NCBI RefSeq assembly: GCF_003010955.1
Contig: NZ_PGGO01000009.1
Location: forward strand, 62,001-126,000
Reading direction: 5' to 3'
Origin: Phyllobacterium brassicacearum
Lineage (GTDB): Bacteria; Pseudomonadota; Alphaproteobacteria; Rhizobiales; Rhizobiaceae
DNA length: 64,000 nt
Translations under genes and position numbers: made by a program
Shown here: in pieces, positions 18,294 to 27,726 of the stretch
How positions within the stretch are numbered: the stretch's first letter is position 1
Layout: each line of letters starts with the position of its first letter
Notes under the pieces: generated by a model
What the model saw: the letters and a program-made list of their open reading frames with translations, nothing else
The model's database searches: none
What the model was told of the DNA's origin: nothing

Positions 18294-18710
18294 CTACCGG
18301 CTGAATGGAATCAGAGCGCGGATGCGTGGGTCGCGCAGGTAAAGCCCGCCCCAGATCATCAGGCCCAGATAGACACCGAACAGGGTGTGGCTGAACAGCG
18401 GGTTTCCGATACGCACATGCGTGGCGATTGCGCCACCGAGATAACCGGTCAAGAGAATTGCACCCAGGACCGCTGTGCGCGGATAGGCATAGAGCAGTGT
18501 GCAAACCAGTGTGAGAACGCCGAGGAAGCGAGCGAAACTGGCAGTGCCCGGATATCCGAGTTGGGCTGTCGTTTCCGTGACCACGTCCAGCGGCACAAGT
18601 TTTATGCCGCCGTCGAAGACCAGAAACAGGATGACGAGGCTGCTGAGAACGCGGCCAGCCCAGACTGACTTGTTTGAAACGGCTGGTGTGCCTTGTATGG
18701 TGAGTTCCAT
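18294..18710 (-). CDS. DoxX-like family membrane protein
   Basis: A 138-residue protein with four hydrophobic segments (about residues 20-38, 60-80, 85-103, 112-128) arranged as in the DoxX_2 family. The signature region DGGIKLVPLDVVTETTAQLGYPG lies after the first helix. DoxX-type proteins sit in the inner membrane and are associated with redox or quinone-linked chemistry without a settled function. GGAAGGA precedes the ATG. On the same strand as the methyltransferase pair but 107 bases upstream of it. Confidence 0.85.
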   Translation of the reverse strand: MELTIQGTPAVSNKSVWAGRVLSSLVILFLVFDGGIKLVPLDVVTETTAQLGYPGTASFARFLGVLTLVCTLLYAYPRTAVLGAILLTGYLGGAIATHVRIGNPLFSHTLFGVYLGLMIWGGLYLRDPRIRALIPFSR

Positions 18711-18830
18711 GACTATGTCCTTCCAATGGTTCGATGCGTTTGTTTGAAGACTGTCATAAGGACGATTGGAAGATGACTGTGCCGACAGTACCGCCAGATT
18801 ATTTTTGTCATGACCGCAAAACGGCCAAAT

Positions 18831-18857
18831 AAAAAGGGGGCCAGCTGGCTCCCTCTT
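18831..18857 (-). terminator. rho-independent terminator of the former lactate permease gene
   Basis: The stem GGGGGCCA/TGGCTCCC (18836-18853), flanked by A-rich and T-rich runs, lies just beyond the old stop of the lactate permease. In the minus-strand direction it is followed by a run of T. Its survival shows the 3' end of the gene is still in place. Confidence 0.7.
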
Positions 18858-18866
18858 TGTCTCGCC

Positions 18867-19795
18867 TCATGGAGGCGTGACGATCATGCCCGTAAAGACA
18901 TAGGCCTGAAGCATCACCAGGACACCCACCATACAGGCCAGGATGATCGAATGCTTGAAGACGAAGCGCAGGATCGTGCCTTCGTCGAATGCTTGAAGAC
19001 GAAGCGCAGGATCGTGCCTTCGTGGCCGTACCAGTTGGTCGCCGTCGAGGCGACGACGATCGACTGTGCATCGATCATCTTGCCCATGACGCCGCCGGAG
19101 GAGTTTGCTGCGCCCATAAGGATCGGCGACAGGCCGAGCTGTTCCGAGGTGATCTTCTGCAGGTTGCCGAAGAGGACGTTCGAAGCCGTATCGGATCCGG
19201 TAAGGGCCACGCCAAGCCAGCCGAGCAACGTACCAAAGAACGGATAAAGCACGCCTGTCGCGGCAAAGGCGAGACCGAGCGTCGCGTCGATGCCCGAAAG
19301 CCGTGTGAGCGTGCCGATCGCCAGCATGGCCGAGATGGTGATCAGCGAATAGGCGCAGAGCTTGATCGTCCGGCCATAGGTCTTGATCAGTTCGAGCGGC
19401 GTTTACCCCATGATGAAGCCGGAGATGATGGCCGCAATCAGCATGCCGGATCCGGTATAGGACAGCCATGTGAAGGCAAAGACGGCCTTTTCTGGGGTTG
19501 GCGTGGCTGCAATGGGCGCGACCTTGGCAATCATGTTGTTGAGGCCGGGAACCTCATAGCTGAGCGTTGCCCAAGGATTGACGAGGCCCTTGAACCAGTC
19601 CGTCCCCCACAGCAGCAGGACCGCGCAGACGATGATCCACGGCGTCAGTGAGGCCCAGACCTCGGCGCGGGTTGGTTCCCGTTTCGAGGTCTTTACCGGG
19701 GGGACCTGGGAAGCGGAATCGTCGCGCGTCCGCAGCTTGGCCGATGTCCAGATCACCTGTGGCTGCCAGATGCGCAGGAACCCGTGCTCCACCAT
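18867..19795 (-). pseudogene. lldP: L-lactate permease remnant
   Basis: The C-terminal 300 or so residues of an LldP/GlcA-type lactate/glycolate permease (family length about 550). Recognisable blocks: [62 protein letters not shown] and the final MLQAYVFTGMIV. Three lesions are visible. The first 200-250 residues and start are gone, with homology ending at about 19795. An in-frame TAA sits at 19403-19405. A 38-bp tandem duplication at 18948-19023 throws the 3' end out of frame. The gene is dead. It has no neighbours for lactate use here. Confidence 0.88.
18948..19023. repeat. perfect 38-bp tandem duplication inside the lldP remnant
   Basis: 18948-18985 is repeated exactly at 18986-19023 (both begin CGAATGCTTGAAG and end GTGCCTTCGT). 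38 is not a multiple of three, so the copy breaks the reading frame. Removing one copy restores the conserved permease C-terminus. Confidence 0.95.
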
Positions 19796-20197
19796 ACTAG
19801 TATATGTGTCAGATTCGCCTATTTGTGACGCGATAATCCGAGAATGCAAGGGACGGCGGCGAGAAAGCTTTTGCTAAGTCTCACTAATAGGTCCAGCCAG
19901 GATCGACAACTTCTCGCGCCCAAGAAGGCATCCAACATGCCGGATCAGCAAGAATATCCGTTGAAATGCCCGTCGCTGCAGGGCTTGTTACCGTAACGTA
20001 CTTGCCCTTCATGAGAGGTACGAACGATGATCGGCAGACAGATTGTTGGCTGGCTCCTTAGCGCAGTGTCGATTGATCAACTTGCCCGACGTCATTCTGG
20101 TGACGCCTCGTCCGATAAACTCTTCAATACAAATCCACGCAAGCTGACTGAATGCACACGCCATGAGCAGACCTGTCTTTGATGAGGGGAGCGCATC
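19796..20197. other. gap containing a small open frame and a palindrome
   Basis: The palindrome ATACTAGTAT (19794-19803) sits exactly at the edge of the lactate permease homology and may be an old GntR-type operator or the deletion scar. A 51-codon frame (20027-20182, MIGRQIVGWLLSAVS start, GAGAGG nine bases upstream) is open on the plus strand; I recognise no family and it may be spurious or a remnant. The last bases carry the leader of the DUF1254 gene. Nothing else is supported. Confidence 0.35.
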
Positions 20198-21631
20198 ATG
20201 AAAACGAGATTGTTTACACTTATCACCTGCATGCTTTTGTTTATCGTGTCGCCCGTGCATGAAAGTGTGGGCGCCGATGCCATTACCGAACAGGATGCGC
20301 ATGCCATAGGCGTGGACGCCTATGTGTATTTTTATCCGCTGGTGACGATGGACGTCACCCGCAAACAGGCCACCAATATCGAGGCTGGCAAGGTGACGGG
20401 CCGCGGACCGGCCAATGAATTCACCAACGTGCCGGAATTCCCGACGGCTGACATGCGCGATGTCGTTCGTGTCAATTTCGATACGCTCTATTCAGTCGCC
20501 TGGCTGGACATGACCAAGGAGCCGATGATTGTTTCGGTTCCGGACACGAATGGGCGGTTTTACTTGCTGCCGATGCTCGACATGTGGTCGGACGTCTTTG
20601 CCTCACCCGGTTGGCGGACGACGGGAACTGCCAAGGCCGACTTTGCCATCGTTCCTCCGAAGTGGGCAGGTGGGGAGCTGCCGGAGGGGACGCAGCGGAT
20701 TGACGCGCCGACGCCCTTCGTCTGGATAATCGGGCGTACGAAGACCGATGGCCCGCCGGACTACGACGCCGTCCACAAGATACAGGCGGGCTACAAGGTA
20801 ACGCCGCTGTCGCAGTGGGGCAAAACGCCGGATTCGATCAAAGTAACGATCGATCCGACGGTTGACATGAAGACATCGCCGAAGACGACCGTAGACGGAA
20901 TGACAGCCGGCGAATTTTTCGCCAGAGCTGCAGAAATCCTGAAGGTTAATCCACCCCACCTGACCGATCAGCCCTTGCTTGCCCAGATGAAGCGGATCGG
21001 CATCGAGGCCGGCCAGAGTTTCGACATGGGCAAAGCCGATCCGGTGGTCGCGAAGGCGCTCGAGAATGTGCCCGCCGAGGCGCGCAAACTGATGGAGTGG
21101 AAGATGGCGACTCTGGCCCGGGTTGCGAATAATTGGTCGATGAATACCGATACAATGGGCGTTTACGGCAATTACTATCTGAAACGTGCAATTGTCGCGC
21201 AGGTCGGACTTGGCGCAAATCTTCCAGACGATGCAATCTACCCGCTCAACCTTGGCGACGAAAAGGGCAACCCGCTGAACGGAGCGAACGATTATGCGAT
21301 TCATTTCGACAAGGCGTCGCTGCCGCCAGTCAAGGCATTCTGGTCCATCACGCTTTATGACCCGGAGGGGTTCCAGGTTGCCAACAGCCTCAATCGCTTC
21401 GCCGTAAGCAGCTGGATGCCATTTGAGTACAACGCCGATGGCTCGCTCGATATCTATTTCCAGAACAAGAGCCCCGGGAAGGGTAAGGAGGCCAACTGGC
21501 TGCCTGCACCGGCCGGACCGTTCAATCTGACGATGCGGCTCTATGGACCGGAAATGGAAGCACTGACGGGAAAATGGAATCCGCCCCCGGTGACGATGAT
21601 TCCGGCCCTTCAACAGGTCATTGCGCAATAG
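20198..21631 (+). CDS. secreted DUF1254/DUF1214 protein
   Basis: A 477-residue protein. A Sec signal peptide (about 1-25, ending ESVGA) is followed by the DUF1254 domain (about 45-175: YVYFYPLVTMDVTRKQ, NFDTLYSVAWLDM, PDTNGRFYLLPMLDMWSDVF) and the DUF1214 domain (about 350-460: FWSITLYDPEGFQVANSLNRFAV). This two-domain pair is widespread in soil bacteria and acts outside the cytoplasm; its function is not established. GAGGGGAG is placed well before the ATG. Convergent with recF, nine bases between the two stops. Confidence 0.92.
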   Translation: MKTRLFTLITCMLLFIVSPVHESVGADAITEQDAHAIGVDAYVYFYPLVTMDVTRKQATNIEAGKVTGRGPANEFTNVPEFPTADMRDVVRVNFDTLYSVAWLDMTKEPMIVSVPDTNGRFYLLPMLDMWSDVFASPGWRTTGTAKADFAIVPPKWAGGELPEGTQRIDAPTPFVWIIGRTKTDGPPDYDAVHKIQAGYKVTPLSQWGKTPDSIKVTIDPTVDMKTSPKTTVDGMTAGEFFARAAEILKVNPPHLTDQPLLAQMKRIGIEAGQSFDMGKADPVVAKALENVPAEARKLMEWKMATLARVANNWSMNTDTMGVYGNYYLKRAIVAQVGLGANLPDDAIYPLNLGDEKGNPLNGANDYAIHFDKASLPPVKAFWSITLYDPEGFQVANSLNRFAVSSWMPFEYNADGSLDIYFQNKSPGKGKEANWLPAPAGPFNLTMRLYGPEMEALTGKWNPPPVTMIPALQQVIAQ

Positions 21632-21640
21632 CAGCAGGGA

Positions 21641-22804
21641 TCAACCTTGCTGTATTTCGCCATTTGACACGTCGAAGAACTGGGCACGTCCTTCGAGGCT
21701 CCGGAACAGCGCCTTGTCCGTGCCGGTCATGAAAGCCTGGCCGCCGAGATCCTCGATAATGTCGAAGAGCGCGGCGCGGCGGCCCTCGTCAAGATGCGCG
21801 GCGATCTCATCAAGCAGGAGAATCGGCGCCATGCCGGCGAGCTCGCCGGTCAGCTGCGCATGGGCGAGGATGAGGCCGATGAGCAGCGCCTTCTGTTCGC
21901 CGGTCGAGCACAGTTCCGCCGGCATTGCCTTTGGCCGATGACGGACGAGCAGGTCCGACCGGTGCGGACCATCGAGTGTCCGTCCAGCGGCCCGGTCACG
22001 GCTGCGTCCATCATGCAGGGCGCGCCGGAAGGTTTCCTCCACATCGGTTGCAGCTTCAATACCGACGCGCTGTTCCAGTTCGCCGTCGAGCAGGCAGTCA
22101 GCCTTGGGGAAGGGGCTGTCATCCGGCAGCCGCTCGATCATGCCATTGATCAGCCGCATCAGTTCGGCGCGCGCCGCAGCAATGGCAATGCCGAGTTCGG
22201 CCATGGGAGTCTCGATAGCATCGAGCCAGGCATCGTTGCCCCGATCTTCTGTAAGCAGACGGTTACGGCTTCGCATCGCCTTCTCGTAATCGAGAACGCG
22301 CTTGCCATGGGCGGGATCAATGGCGAGGACCATGCGGTCGAGGAAACGGCGGCGATCCGCGGCCGGGCCGGTGAACAGGCCGTCCATGGCCGGAACAAGC
22401 CAGAGAATGCGGGAATAATCGAGGAGTTCGTCGGCGCTCGCCGCAGTCACCCCATTGATGCGGACGCGGCGCGCCGTGTCACCCGGCGCATTGCCAGCAA
22501 GGCCCGTCCCGACATCGACCGAGCCCTCGGCGGTTTCAATCGCGGCGTGGATGGCAAAGCCGTCCGGCGCATCATTGCGGGTCACGTCGGTATAGGTGGC
22601 GCGGCGAAGCCCACGCCCGGGTGACAGGAATGATACGGCCTCAAGCAGGTTGGTCTTGCCGGCACCGTTCTCGCCGGTCAGCACGACGTGCGAGAGCCCA
22701 AGTCTCAGGGACAGGCTCTCATAGTTGCGAAAATTGGCGAGCTTCAACCGGCTGATCGCAACGCGGGCCGGTTTGCCCGCGTCCGTATTGGGATCATCGC
22801 TCAT
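21641..22804 (-). CDS. recF: RecF, recombination mediator ATPase
   Basis: A 387-residue SMC-like ABC ATPase that loads RecA at single-strand gaps with RecO and RecR (recR is also in this window). Walker A GENGAGKTNLLEA lies at about residues 44-56, the signature near STGEQKALLIGL (about 305-316), Walker B ILLLDEIAAHLDEGRR (about 333-348). It starts 20 bases after dnaN's stop, so it is expressed with dnaN. Length is typical. Confidence 0.96.
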   Translation of the reverse strand: MSDDPNTDAGKPARVAISRLKLANFRNYESLSLRLGLSHVVLTGENGAGKTNLLEAVSFLSPGRGLRRATYTDVTRNDAPDGFAIHAAIETAEGSVDVGTGLAGNAPGDTARRVRINGVTAASADELLDYSRILWLVPAMDGLFTGPAADRRRFLDRMVLAIDPAHGKRVLDYEKAMRSRNRLLTEDRGNDAWLDAIETPMAELGIAIAAARAELMRLINGMIERLPDDSPFPKADCLLDGELEQRVGIEAATDVEETFRRALHDGRSRDRAAGRTLDGPHRSDLLVRHRPKAMPAELCSTGEQKALLIGLILAHAQLTGELAGMAPILLLDEIAAHLDEGRRAALFDIIEDLGGQAFMTGTDKALFRSLEGRAQFFDVSNGEIQQG

Positions 22805-22824
22805 GGGACAATGCTTTGACCGCG

Positions 22825-23943
22825 CTAAACCCGCATCGGCATGAGCACATAGAGTGCATTTTCATCGCCCGTATCGCGCACCAGCGTGGGGGAACCCGCA
22901 TCGGCCAGCATGAAAATCGCTTCGGAGCCGGTCAGCTGTCCAGTGATATCGAGCAGATACTTGGCATTGAAGCCGATTTCGATCGGATCGGAATCATAAT
23001 CTGCGGCAAGCTCGTCCGTCGCGCTTCCGGAATCCGGATTGTTAACGGTCAGCGTCAGCTGCCCATCGGCAATCGTCAGCTTGACGGCGCGACCACGCTC
23101 GCTGGAAATCGTCGAAACGCGATCGACGGCAGCGGCAAAGCTCTGGCGGTCGATCGCCAGCTTCTTGTCATTGCCGGAAGGAATGACGCGCTGATAGTCC
23201 GGGAAAGTGCCGTCGATGAGCTTGGAGGTAAGAACCACCGAGCCGATGGTGAAGCGAATCTTGGTTTCCGACAATTCGACTGTGACGGCCACATCCGGAT
23301 CATCGACCAGCTTCTGAAGCTCAGCGACGGTCTTGCGCGGGATAATGATGCCGGGCATGCCTTCGGCACCGGACGGAGCCTCAAGCTCGGCGCGGGCGAG
23401 GCGATGGCCGTCGGTCGCGACAGCGCGCAGCTTCAGTGCGCCATCGCTCTCAATGGCATGGAAATAGATACCGTTGAGATAATAGCGGGTCTCTTCGGTG
23501 GAAATGGCAAACTGCGTGCGCTCGATCAGGCTCTTCAGCGCGCTCGAAGGCATGCGGAACGTATGTGAGAAGGTACCGGCAGTCAGTTCGGGGAAGTCCG
23601 ACTGCGGCAGGCACTGCAAACGAAAGGTCGACCGGCCAGAGGTGACGGCCATGGAATTGCCGTCCGTATTGGTCGCCAGCATGACTTCGGCGCCATCCGG
23701 CAGCTTGCGCACGATATCGTAGAGCAGGTGGGCCGGAACGGTGGTCGCACCGGACTGTTCGATCTGCGCGGCCGTCGCTTCTGTCACTTCGAGATCAAGG
23801 TCAGTCGCTTTCAGCGCAAGGCTTCCGCCATCCGCATTCAGGAGAACATTCGACAGGATCGGAATGGTATTGCGTCGTTCGACCACGCGGTGGACATGAT
23901 TGAGCGACTTCAGAAGATTGGAACGTTCAAGAGTTACACGCAT
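22825..23943 (-). CDS. dnaN: DNA polymerase III beta sliding clamp
   Basis: A 372-residue clamp subunit with three repeated clamp domains. The N-terminus MRVTLERSNLLKSLNHVHRV and the C-terminal LYVLMPMRV are diagnostic. It forms the ring that tethers Pol III, loaded by the DnaX complex encoded at 58433. dnaA is 182 bases upstream and is separated by a hairpin, so dnaN probably has its own promoter in that gap; recF follows after 20 bases. Confidence 0.97.
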   Translation of the reverse strand: MRVTLERSNLLKSLNHVHRVVERRNTIPILSNVLLNADGGSLALKATDLDLEVTEATAAQIEQSGATTVPAHLLYDIVRKLPDGAEVMLATNTDGNSMAVTSGRSTFRLQCLPQSDFPELTAGTFSHTFRMPSSALKSLIERTQFAISTEETRYYLNGIYFHAIESDGALKLRAVATDGHRLARAELEAPSGAEGMPGIIIPRKTVAELQKLVDDPDVAVTVELSETKIRFTIGSVVLTSKLIDGTFPDYQRVIPSGNDKKLAIDRQSFAAAVDRVSTISSERGRAVKLTIADGQLTLTVNNPDSGSATDELAADYDSDPIEIGFNAKYLLDITGQLTGSEAIFMLADAGSPTLVRDTGDENALYVLMPMRV

Positions 23944-24064
23944 GATAAACCGGTCTCGCTGACTTCTATCCCAGCACCATCACCGCGGGGTTGCGGCATC
24001 TCGCTGGTGAGGAATGCAATTTCCCCAGGGTCAAGCAAATTGGCAGAAAACAAACGCAAAAAGC

Positions 24065-24103
24065 AAGCCTGTGGCGGGTATCAGCGTACCATACCACAGG
24101 CTT
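24065..24103 (-). terminator. hairpin between dnaA and dnaN
   Basis: Perfect 10-bp arms AAGCCTGTGG (24065-24074) and CCACAGGCTT (24094-24103), with a nested GGTA/TACC, begin 23 bases after the dnaA stop. On the minus strand CTTTTTGCGTTTG follows. This fits a terminator or attenuator that sets dnaA expression apart from dnaN-recF. Confidence 0.6.
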
Positions 24104-24125
24104 TCTGTTGATAAACTATGAAGCG

Positions 24126-25655
24126 TCAGGCCTGATCATTGATGAGGCGCTTCAGGAGTTCGAGCTCCTGCGACAGTTTCTGATCCTTGCCGACAATGTC
24201 CTCGATCTTGCGCACGGCATGGAGAACGGTGGTGTGATCGCGCCCGCCAAAGCGGCGGCCGATTTCCGGTAGCGAACGCGGTGTCAGCATCTTGGCCAGA
24301 TACATGGCGATCTGGCGCGGCTTGACGATCGTGCGCGTACGGCGGTTGGACAGGAGGTCCTGCTTCGACACATTGTAGTGCCGCGCGACGATACGCTGGA
24401 TTTCTTCGATACGGATGCGCTTGGCTTCGCCGCCGCGCATCAGATGGCTCAAGAGTTCGTCGACGCGATCGACAGAAAGGTTGGGCTCGAAGGTCTGGCG
24501 GAACAGGAGTTGATTGAACGCACCTTCGAGTTCGCGGCCGCTACCCGTCACGGATTGGGCAACGTGATCGAGGATTTCCGGCGAGATGTCGAGCGAATGA
24601 TCTTCCGCCTGCGCTGCGACGAGGCGGCGCTTGAGGATTTCGAGGCGCATTGCATAATCCGGTGAGATCATTTCAAGCGCGACACCGCCTTGAAGACGCG
24701 AACGAACGCGCGGGTCCAGCGATTCAAGCTCGGACGGCGGACGGTCAGCTGCGACGACGACCTGCTTGGCGCTGTCGAGCAGCGTATTGATCAGATGGCA
24801 GAATTCATGCTGGATCGACTTGCCCTGCAGGAACTGCATGTCGTCGATGATCAGGAGGTCGATATCGCGCAGTTGCTCCTTGAACGACAGCGCGTTGTTG
24901 TCGCGGATGGCCGTCGCAAAGCGCCACATGAAATATTCAGCGGTGAGATAAACGACGCGGGCGCGTTCCGGACGTTTCAGAGCTTCTGCGGCGATCGCCT
25001 GCAGAAGGTGCGTCTTGCCGAGGCCGACCGAGGCGTGGATGAACAATGGATTGAAGCGCACGGCGCTGGCGCCGGCATCGGCAATGGTGCGGGCAGCGGC
25101 AAGCGCGACGCGATTGGGAGTTCCGTCGACGAAGGTGTCGAACGTATAGCGCGGATCAAGCGGCGAGCCAAAAACGGAATTCTGGGAGCGGTCGGCAAAG
25201 TGCGCTGGCGCTTTCTTGTCCTGCACGGTATTGCCAACCGGAAATACCGGCTTGTCGCGGGCAAGGGCGCGGGTTTCGCGCGGCGTTGCTTCGGCATCGC
25301 AGACTGGCCGCACGGCGCGGCTGGCGCTGCGGAACACGATCTCAACCTTCAGCACCTGCTCGTCTTCTTCGCGCCACAGCCCTGCAATCATGTCGGAGTA
25401 ATGGTTGTTGATCCAGGAGCGCAGGAACGCCGTCGGTACGGACAGGCGGACTATGCTCTTGGAGGTCTCATCCAGCTTCAGACGGCCAAACCAGCTCGAA
25501 TAGACCTCGCTTCCGAGCTTGGCTTTGAGCTTGCTCTTGACGCGTTCAAAGATCATCTCGCTTTGACTGCTGGCCACATCCATATCGTCCCCTTCCATAT
25601 GGAGCGGGACTATGGCTTTTGTGCCGTTTTCCATTATTCCGCTGGTCATTGTCAT
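24126..25655 (-). CDS. dnaA: chromosomal replication initiator DnaA
   Basis: A 509-residue AAA+ initiator. Domain I is about residues 30-110 ([20 protein letters not shown]). The AAA+ domain has Walker [11 protein letters not shown] (about 211-220) and Walker [11 protein letters not shown]. Domain IV carries the DnaA signature [16 protein letters not shown] near the C-terminus. The N-terminus is about 25 residues longer than many DnaA proteins; the ATG at 25655 has AGGATGAGG upstream, so I keep the long form, though ATG codons at 25596 or 25581 are possible. Located in the order dnaA-dnaN-recF with a long AT-rich leader. Confidence 0.96.
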   Translation of the reverse strand: MTMTSGIMENGTKAIVPLHMEGDDMDVASSQSEMIFERVKSKLKAKLGSEVYSSWFGRLKLDETSKSIVRLSVPTAFLRSWINNHYSDMIAGLWREEDEQVLKVEIVFRSASRAVRPVCDAEATPRETRALARDKPVFPVGNTVQDKKAPAHFADRSQNSVFGSPLDPRYTFDTFVDGTPNRVALAAARTIADAGASAVRFNPLFIHASVGLGKTHLLQAIAAEALKRPERARVVYLTAEYFMWRFATAIRDNNALSFKEQLRDIDLLIIDDMQFLQGKSIQHEFCHLINTLLDSAKQVVVAADRPPSELESLDPRVRSRLQGGVALEMISPDYAMRLEILKRRLVAAQAEDHSLDISPEILDHVAQSVTGSGRELEGAFNQLLFRQTFEPNLSVDRVDELLSHLMRGGEAKRIRIEEIQRIVARHYNVSKQDLLSNRRTRTIVKPRQIAMYLAKMLTPRSLPEIGRRFGGRDHTTVLHAVRKIEDIVGKDQKLSQELELLKRLINDQA

Positions 25656-26461
25656 TGCCTCATCCTGATATATCTCGATCGGGTCTATTGTATGCCCGTG
25701 TTTTTATGGGTGCAGTCGATTGCTCGCCTGCAATAGTTCCAGCCAACCGCCCCAATGGTCAGCCCGAAAATCCTGAAACTAGTGAGTGGAGGTTACAGCG
25801 ATCACGCGGTGTTGGACTGACTGAATGTTGTCCAGAATATTGTTAACTACCACGTTCGCATCCCTCTCAGTTTAGGCGCAGAAAGACTCCCGCCCGGCTT
25901 CCGCCAGCGTCGTCACCGCGCTTGTTTTATGAAACGACTCAAATCCGTTGGACCTGAGTACCGACAAAACCTACTCGTTACGCAAACACGAAATTTGCGC
26001 CCGAAACCACAATTTTATAAGCCTATTAAATGGGTTTATGCCCACCCCTTCGATGTCTGGACCTTACAAAAACCTTGGCAGGAAGAGCAAGGGCAGCACC
26101 ATGGGTTTTTTGATGAATTAAAGGTTAACGGATTACCGTTTTTTTTAACCGTCTCCGGTTTGACGAGGAAAAAGCCTTCGGATTCAAAGCCTTTTTTGGA
26201 ATGCCAATTTTGCTGCACTGCAGACTCTCGCGATCAAAAAAAAATATTAAATTATCGCTTGACACATGCTGGGGCTCCAGATTCTCCGCGCTAGGTTTGT
26301 GCTATAATGATTACCTGCCATAAGCCATTGAAATTAAATGTAAAATGATGATTGACGCTTTTTGTCCTAATCCATTTATAACCGTCATATGTCATGGTTT
26401 TGATAAGCCACAATCTTTTCCCCGGGAAACGAATTTATTCCCAGAATCAGGGCCAAATAAG
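25656..26461. other. AT-rich gene-free region between dnaA and rpsT
   Basis: About 800 bases with lower GC than anything around it and several homopolymer runs (T8 near 26140, A9 near 26236). It must contain the dnaA promoter. I found no convincing DnaA box (TTATCCACA or close variants), so an origin here is not supported by motif. A 121-codon open frame (25929-26294, plus) has no ribosome binding site, is rich in odd residues and is judged spurious. A possible small-RNA promoter lies near 26352. Confidence 0.5.
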
Positions 26462-26490
26462 AAAACCCGGCTAAAGAGAAGCCGGGTTTT
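26352..26490 (+). ncRNA. candidate small RNA ending at the rpsT-side terminator
   Basis: On the plus strand TTGACG (26352-26357) and TATAAC (26377-26382, 19-bp spacer) could form a promoter. About 100 bases later comes a strong bidirectional terminator (26462-26490). Between them a GGGAA/TTCCC hairpin and a single-stranded-looking CTTTTCCCC run are seen, as in many alphaproteobacterial small RNAs. The promoter spacing is long, so this is only a candidate. Confidence 0.25.
26462..26490 (-). terminator. rpsT terminator, bidirectional
   Basis: AAAACCCGGC (26462-26471) pairs with GCCGGGTTTT (26481-26490) around a 9-base loop, 25 bases past the rpsT stop. The A/T flanks make it work in both directions. 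Confidence 0.9.
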
Positions 26491-26514
26491 CAAATAGAAA
26501 AATGAGAGGTCTGT

Positions 26515-26781
26515 TTATGCAGACATACTCTTCAGGCGGGCCGAGAGGCGCGATACCTTACGCGAGGCAGTATTCTTGTGCATGACGCCCTTGGATGCTG
26601 CACGCATTACTTCCGGTTCGACCGCCTTAAAGGCGATGGAAGCGGCTGCCTGGTCACCACTTGCCACCGCATCTTCGAACTTGCGAAGGAAGGTGCGCAC
26701 GCGGGAGCGGCGGGACTTGTTTACTTCGGTGCGGGCTTCGATCTTGCGCGCCGCTTTCTTGGCCGAAGGAGTGTTGGCCAT
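26515..26781 (-). CDS. rpsT: 30S ribosomal protein S20
   Basis: An 88-residue very basic protein with the S20 pattern [23 protein letters not shown] and [28 protein letters not shown] at the end. It binds 16S rRNA early in 30S assembly. AGAGAGG lies before the ATG and a strong terminator follows. The next gene upstream on this strand ends at 26938; the 156-base gap probably holds the rpsT promoter. Confidence 0.98.
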   Translation of the reverse strand: MANTPSAKKAARKIEARTEVNKSRRSRVRTFLRKFEDAVASGDQAAASIAFKAVEPEVMRAASKGVMHKNTASRKVSRLSARLKSMSA

Positions 26782-26937
26782 GATGCCTCTCTTTTCTGTC
26801 AGCTAATCGGCAGCCTTGTAGCAGCCGTCACAAAATAATAGGGCGGCCGAGGGGCCACCGAACGTTGTCGGGCTTATAGAGGACGTTTCCTTTTGCGTCA
26901 ACTTGGAATCTACGCGATCCGAACGGATAATTTGTCC

Positions 26938-27711
26938 TCACCGGTTCTTGAATTTTGGCGGACGCTTTTCGGCAAAGGCAGCCATGCCCTCTCTCTGATC
27001 TTCCAGGGCGAACATCGAGTGGAAGACGCGCCGTTCGAAACGCAGGCCTTCCGAGAGCGTCGTCTCATAGGCGCGATTGACGGTCTCCTTGGTCATCATA
27101 ACGACCGGAAGCGAGAAGGAGGCAATCTTGCCCGCGGCCTTGAGGGTTTCCTCAATGAGATCCCCGGACGGAACCACACGCGAGACCAGACCGCAGCGTT
27201 CCGCTTCGGCCGCGTCCATCATGCGCCCGGTCAGGCAGAGATCCATGGCCTTCGACTTGCCGATGAAACGGGTAAGACGCTGTGATCCGCCCATGCCCGG
27301 CATTACACCGAGCGTGATTTCGGGTTGGCCGAATTTCGCGTTCTCAGCTGCGATGATGAAATCGCACATCATGGCAAGTTCACACCCTCCGCCCAGCGCA
27401 TAGCCGGCCACAGCAGCGATCAGGGGTTTGCGCAGCCGCGTCACCCGTTCCCATTCGCTGAAGTAATCGCCGAGATACGCATCGGCAAACGCCAGCGTCT
27501 GCATCTCCTTGATGTCAGCACCGGCCGCGAAGGCTTTTTCCGAGCCGGTGATCACAATGGCGCCGATATTGTCGTCCTTGTCGAAGGCCTCAAGGGCGAC
27601 ATTGAGCTCGGCAAGGAGGGCAGAGTTGAGCGCATTGAGCGCCTGCGGACGGTTGAGCTGGACGAAACCGACTTTTTCGCGTGTCTCGACAATGATGTTT
27701 TCGTAAGTCAT
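26938..27711 (-). CDS. enoyl-CoA hydratase
   Basis: A 257-residue crotonase-fold enzyme: [15 protein letters not shown] with the oxyanion hole, then [18 protein letters not shown] with the catalytic Glu, and [20 protein letters not shown] with the second catalytic Glu. The residues match short-chain enoyl-CoA hydratases of beta-oxidation. ATG 27711 is preferred because GGAGGAAAG precedes it; the ATG at 27726 would contain that site. It follows mutM with no gap to the longer start, so deoB, mutM and this gene are one unit. Confidence 0.93.
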   Translation of the reverse strand: MTYENIIVETREKVGFVQLNRPQALNALNSALLAELNVALEAFDKDDNIGAIVITGSEKAFAAGADIKEMQTLAFADAYLGDYFSEWERVTRLRKPLIAAVAGYALGGGCELAMMCDFIIAAENAKFGQPEITLGVMPGMGGSQRLTRFIGKSKAMDLCLTGRMMDAAEAERCGLVSRVVPSGDLIEETLKAAGKIASFSLPVVMMTKETVNRAYETTLSEGLRFERRVFHSMFALEDQREGMAAFAEKRPPKFKNR

Positions 27712-27726
27712 CCGGCTTTCCTCCAT

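Noticed and set aside
25929-26294. 121-codon plus-strand open frame in the dnaA leader
   Set aside because: No ribosome binding site, several homopolymer runs inside the frame, and no recognisable domain. Treated as chance.
26259-26308. TTGACA and TATAAT hexamers as one promoter
   Set aside because: They are 38 bases apart, which is far from the normal 16-18.
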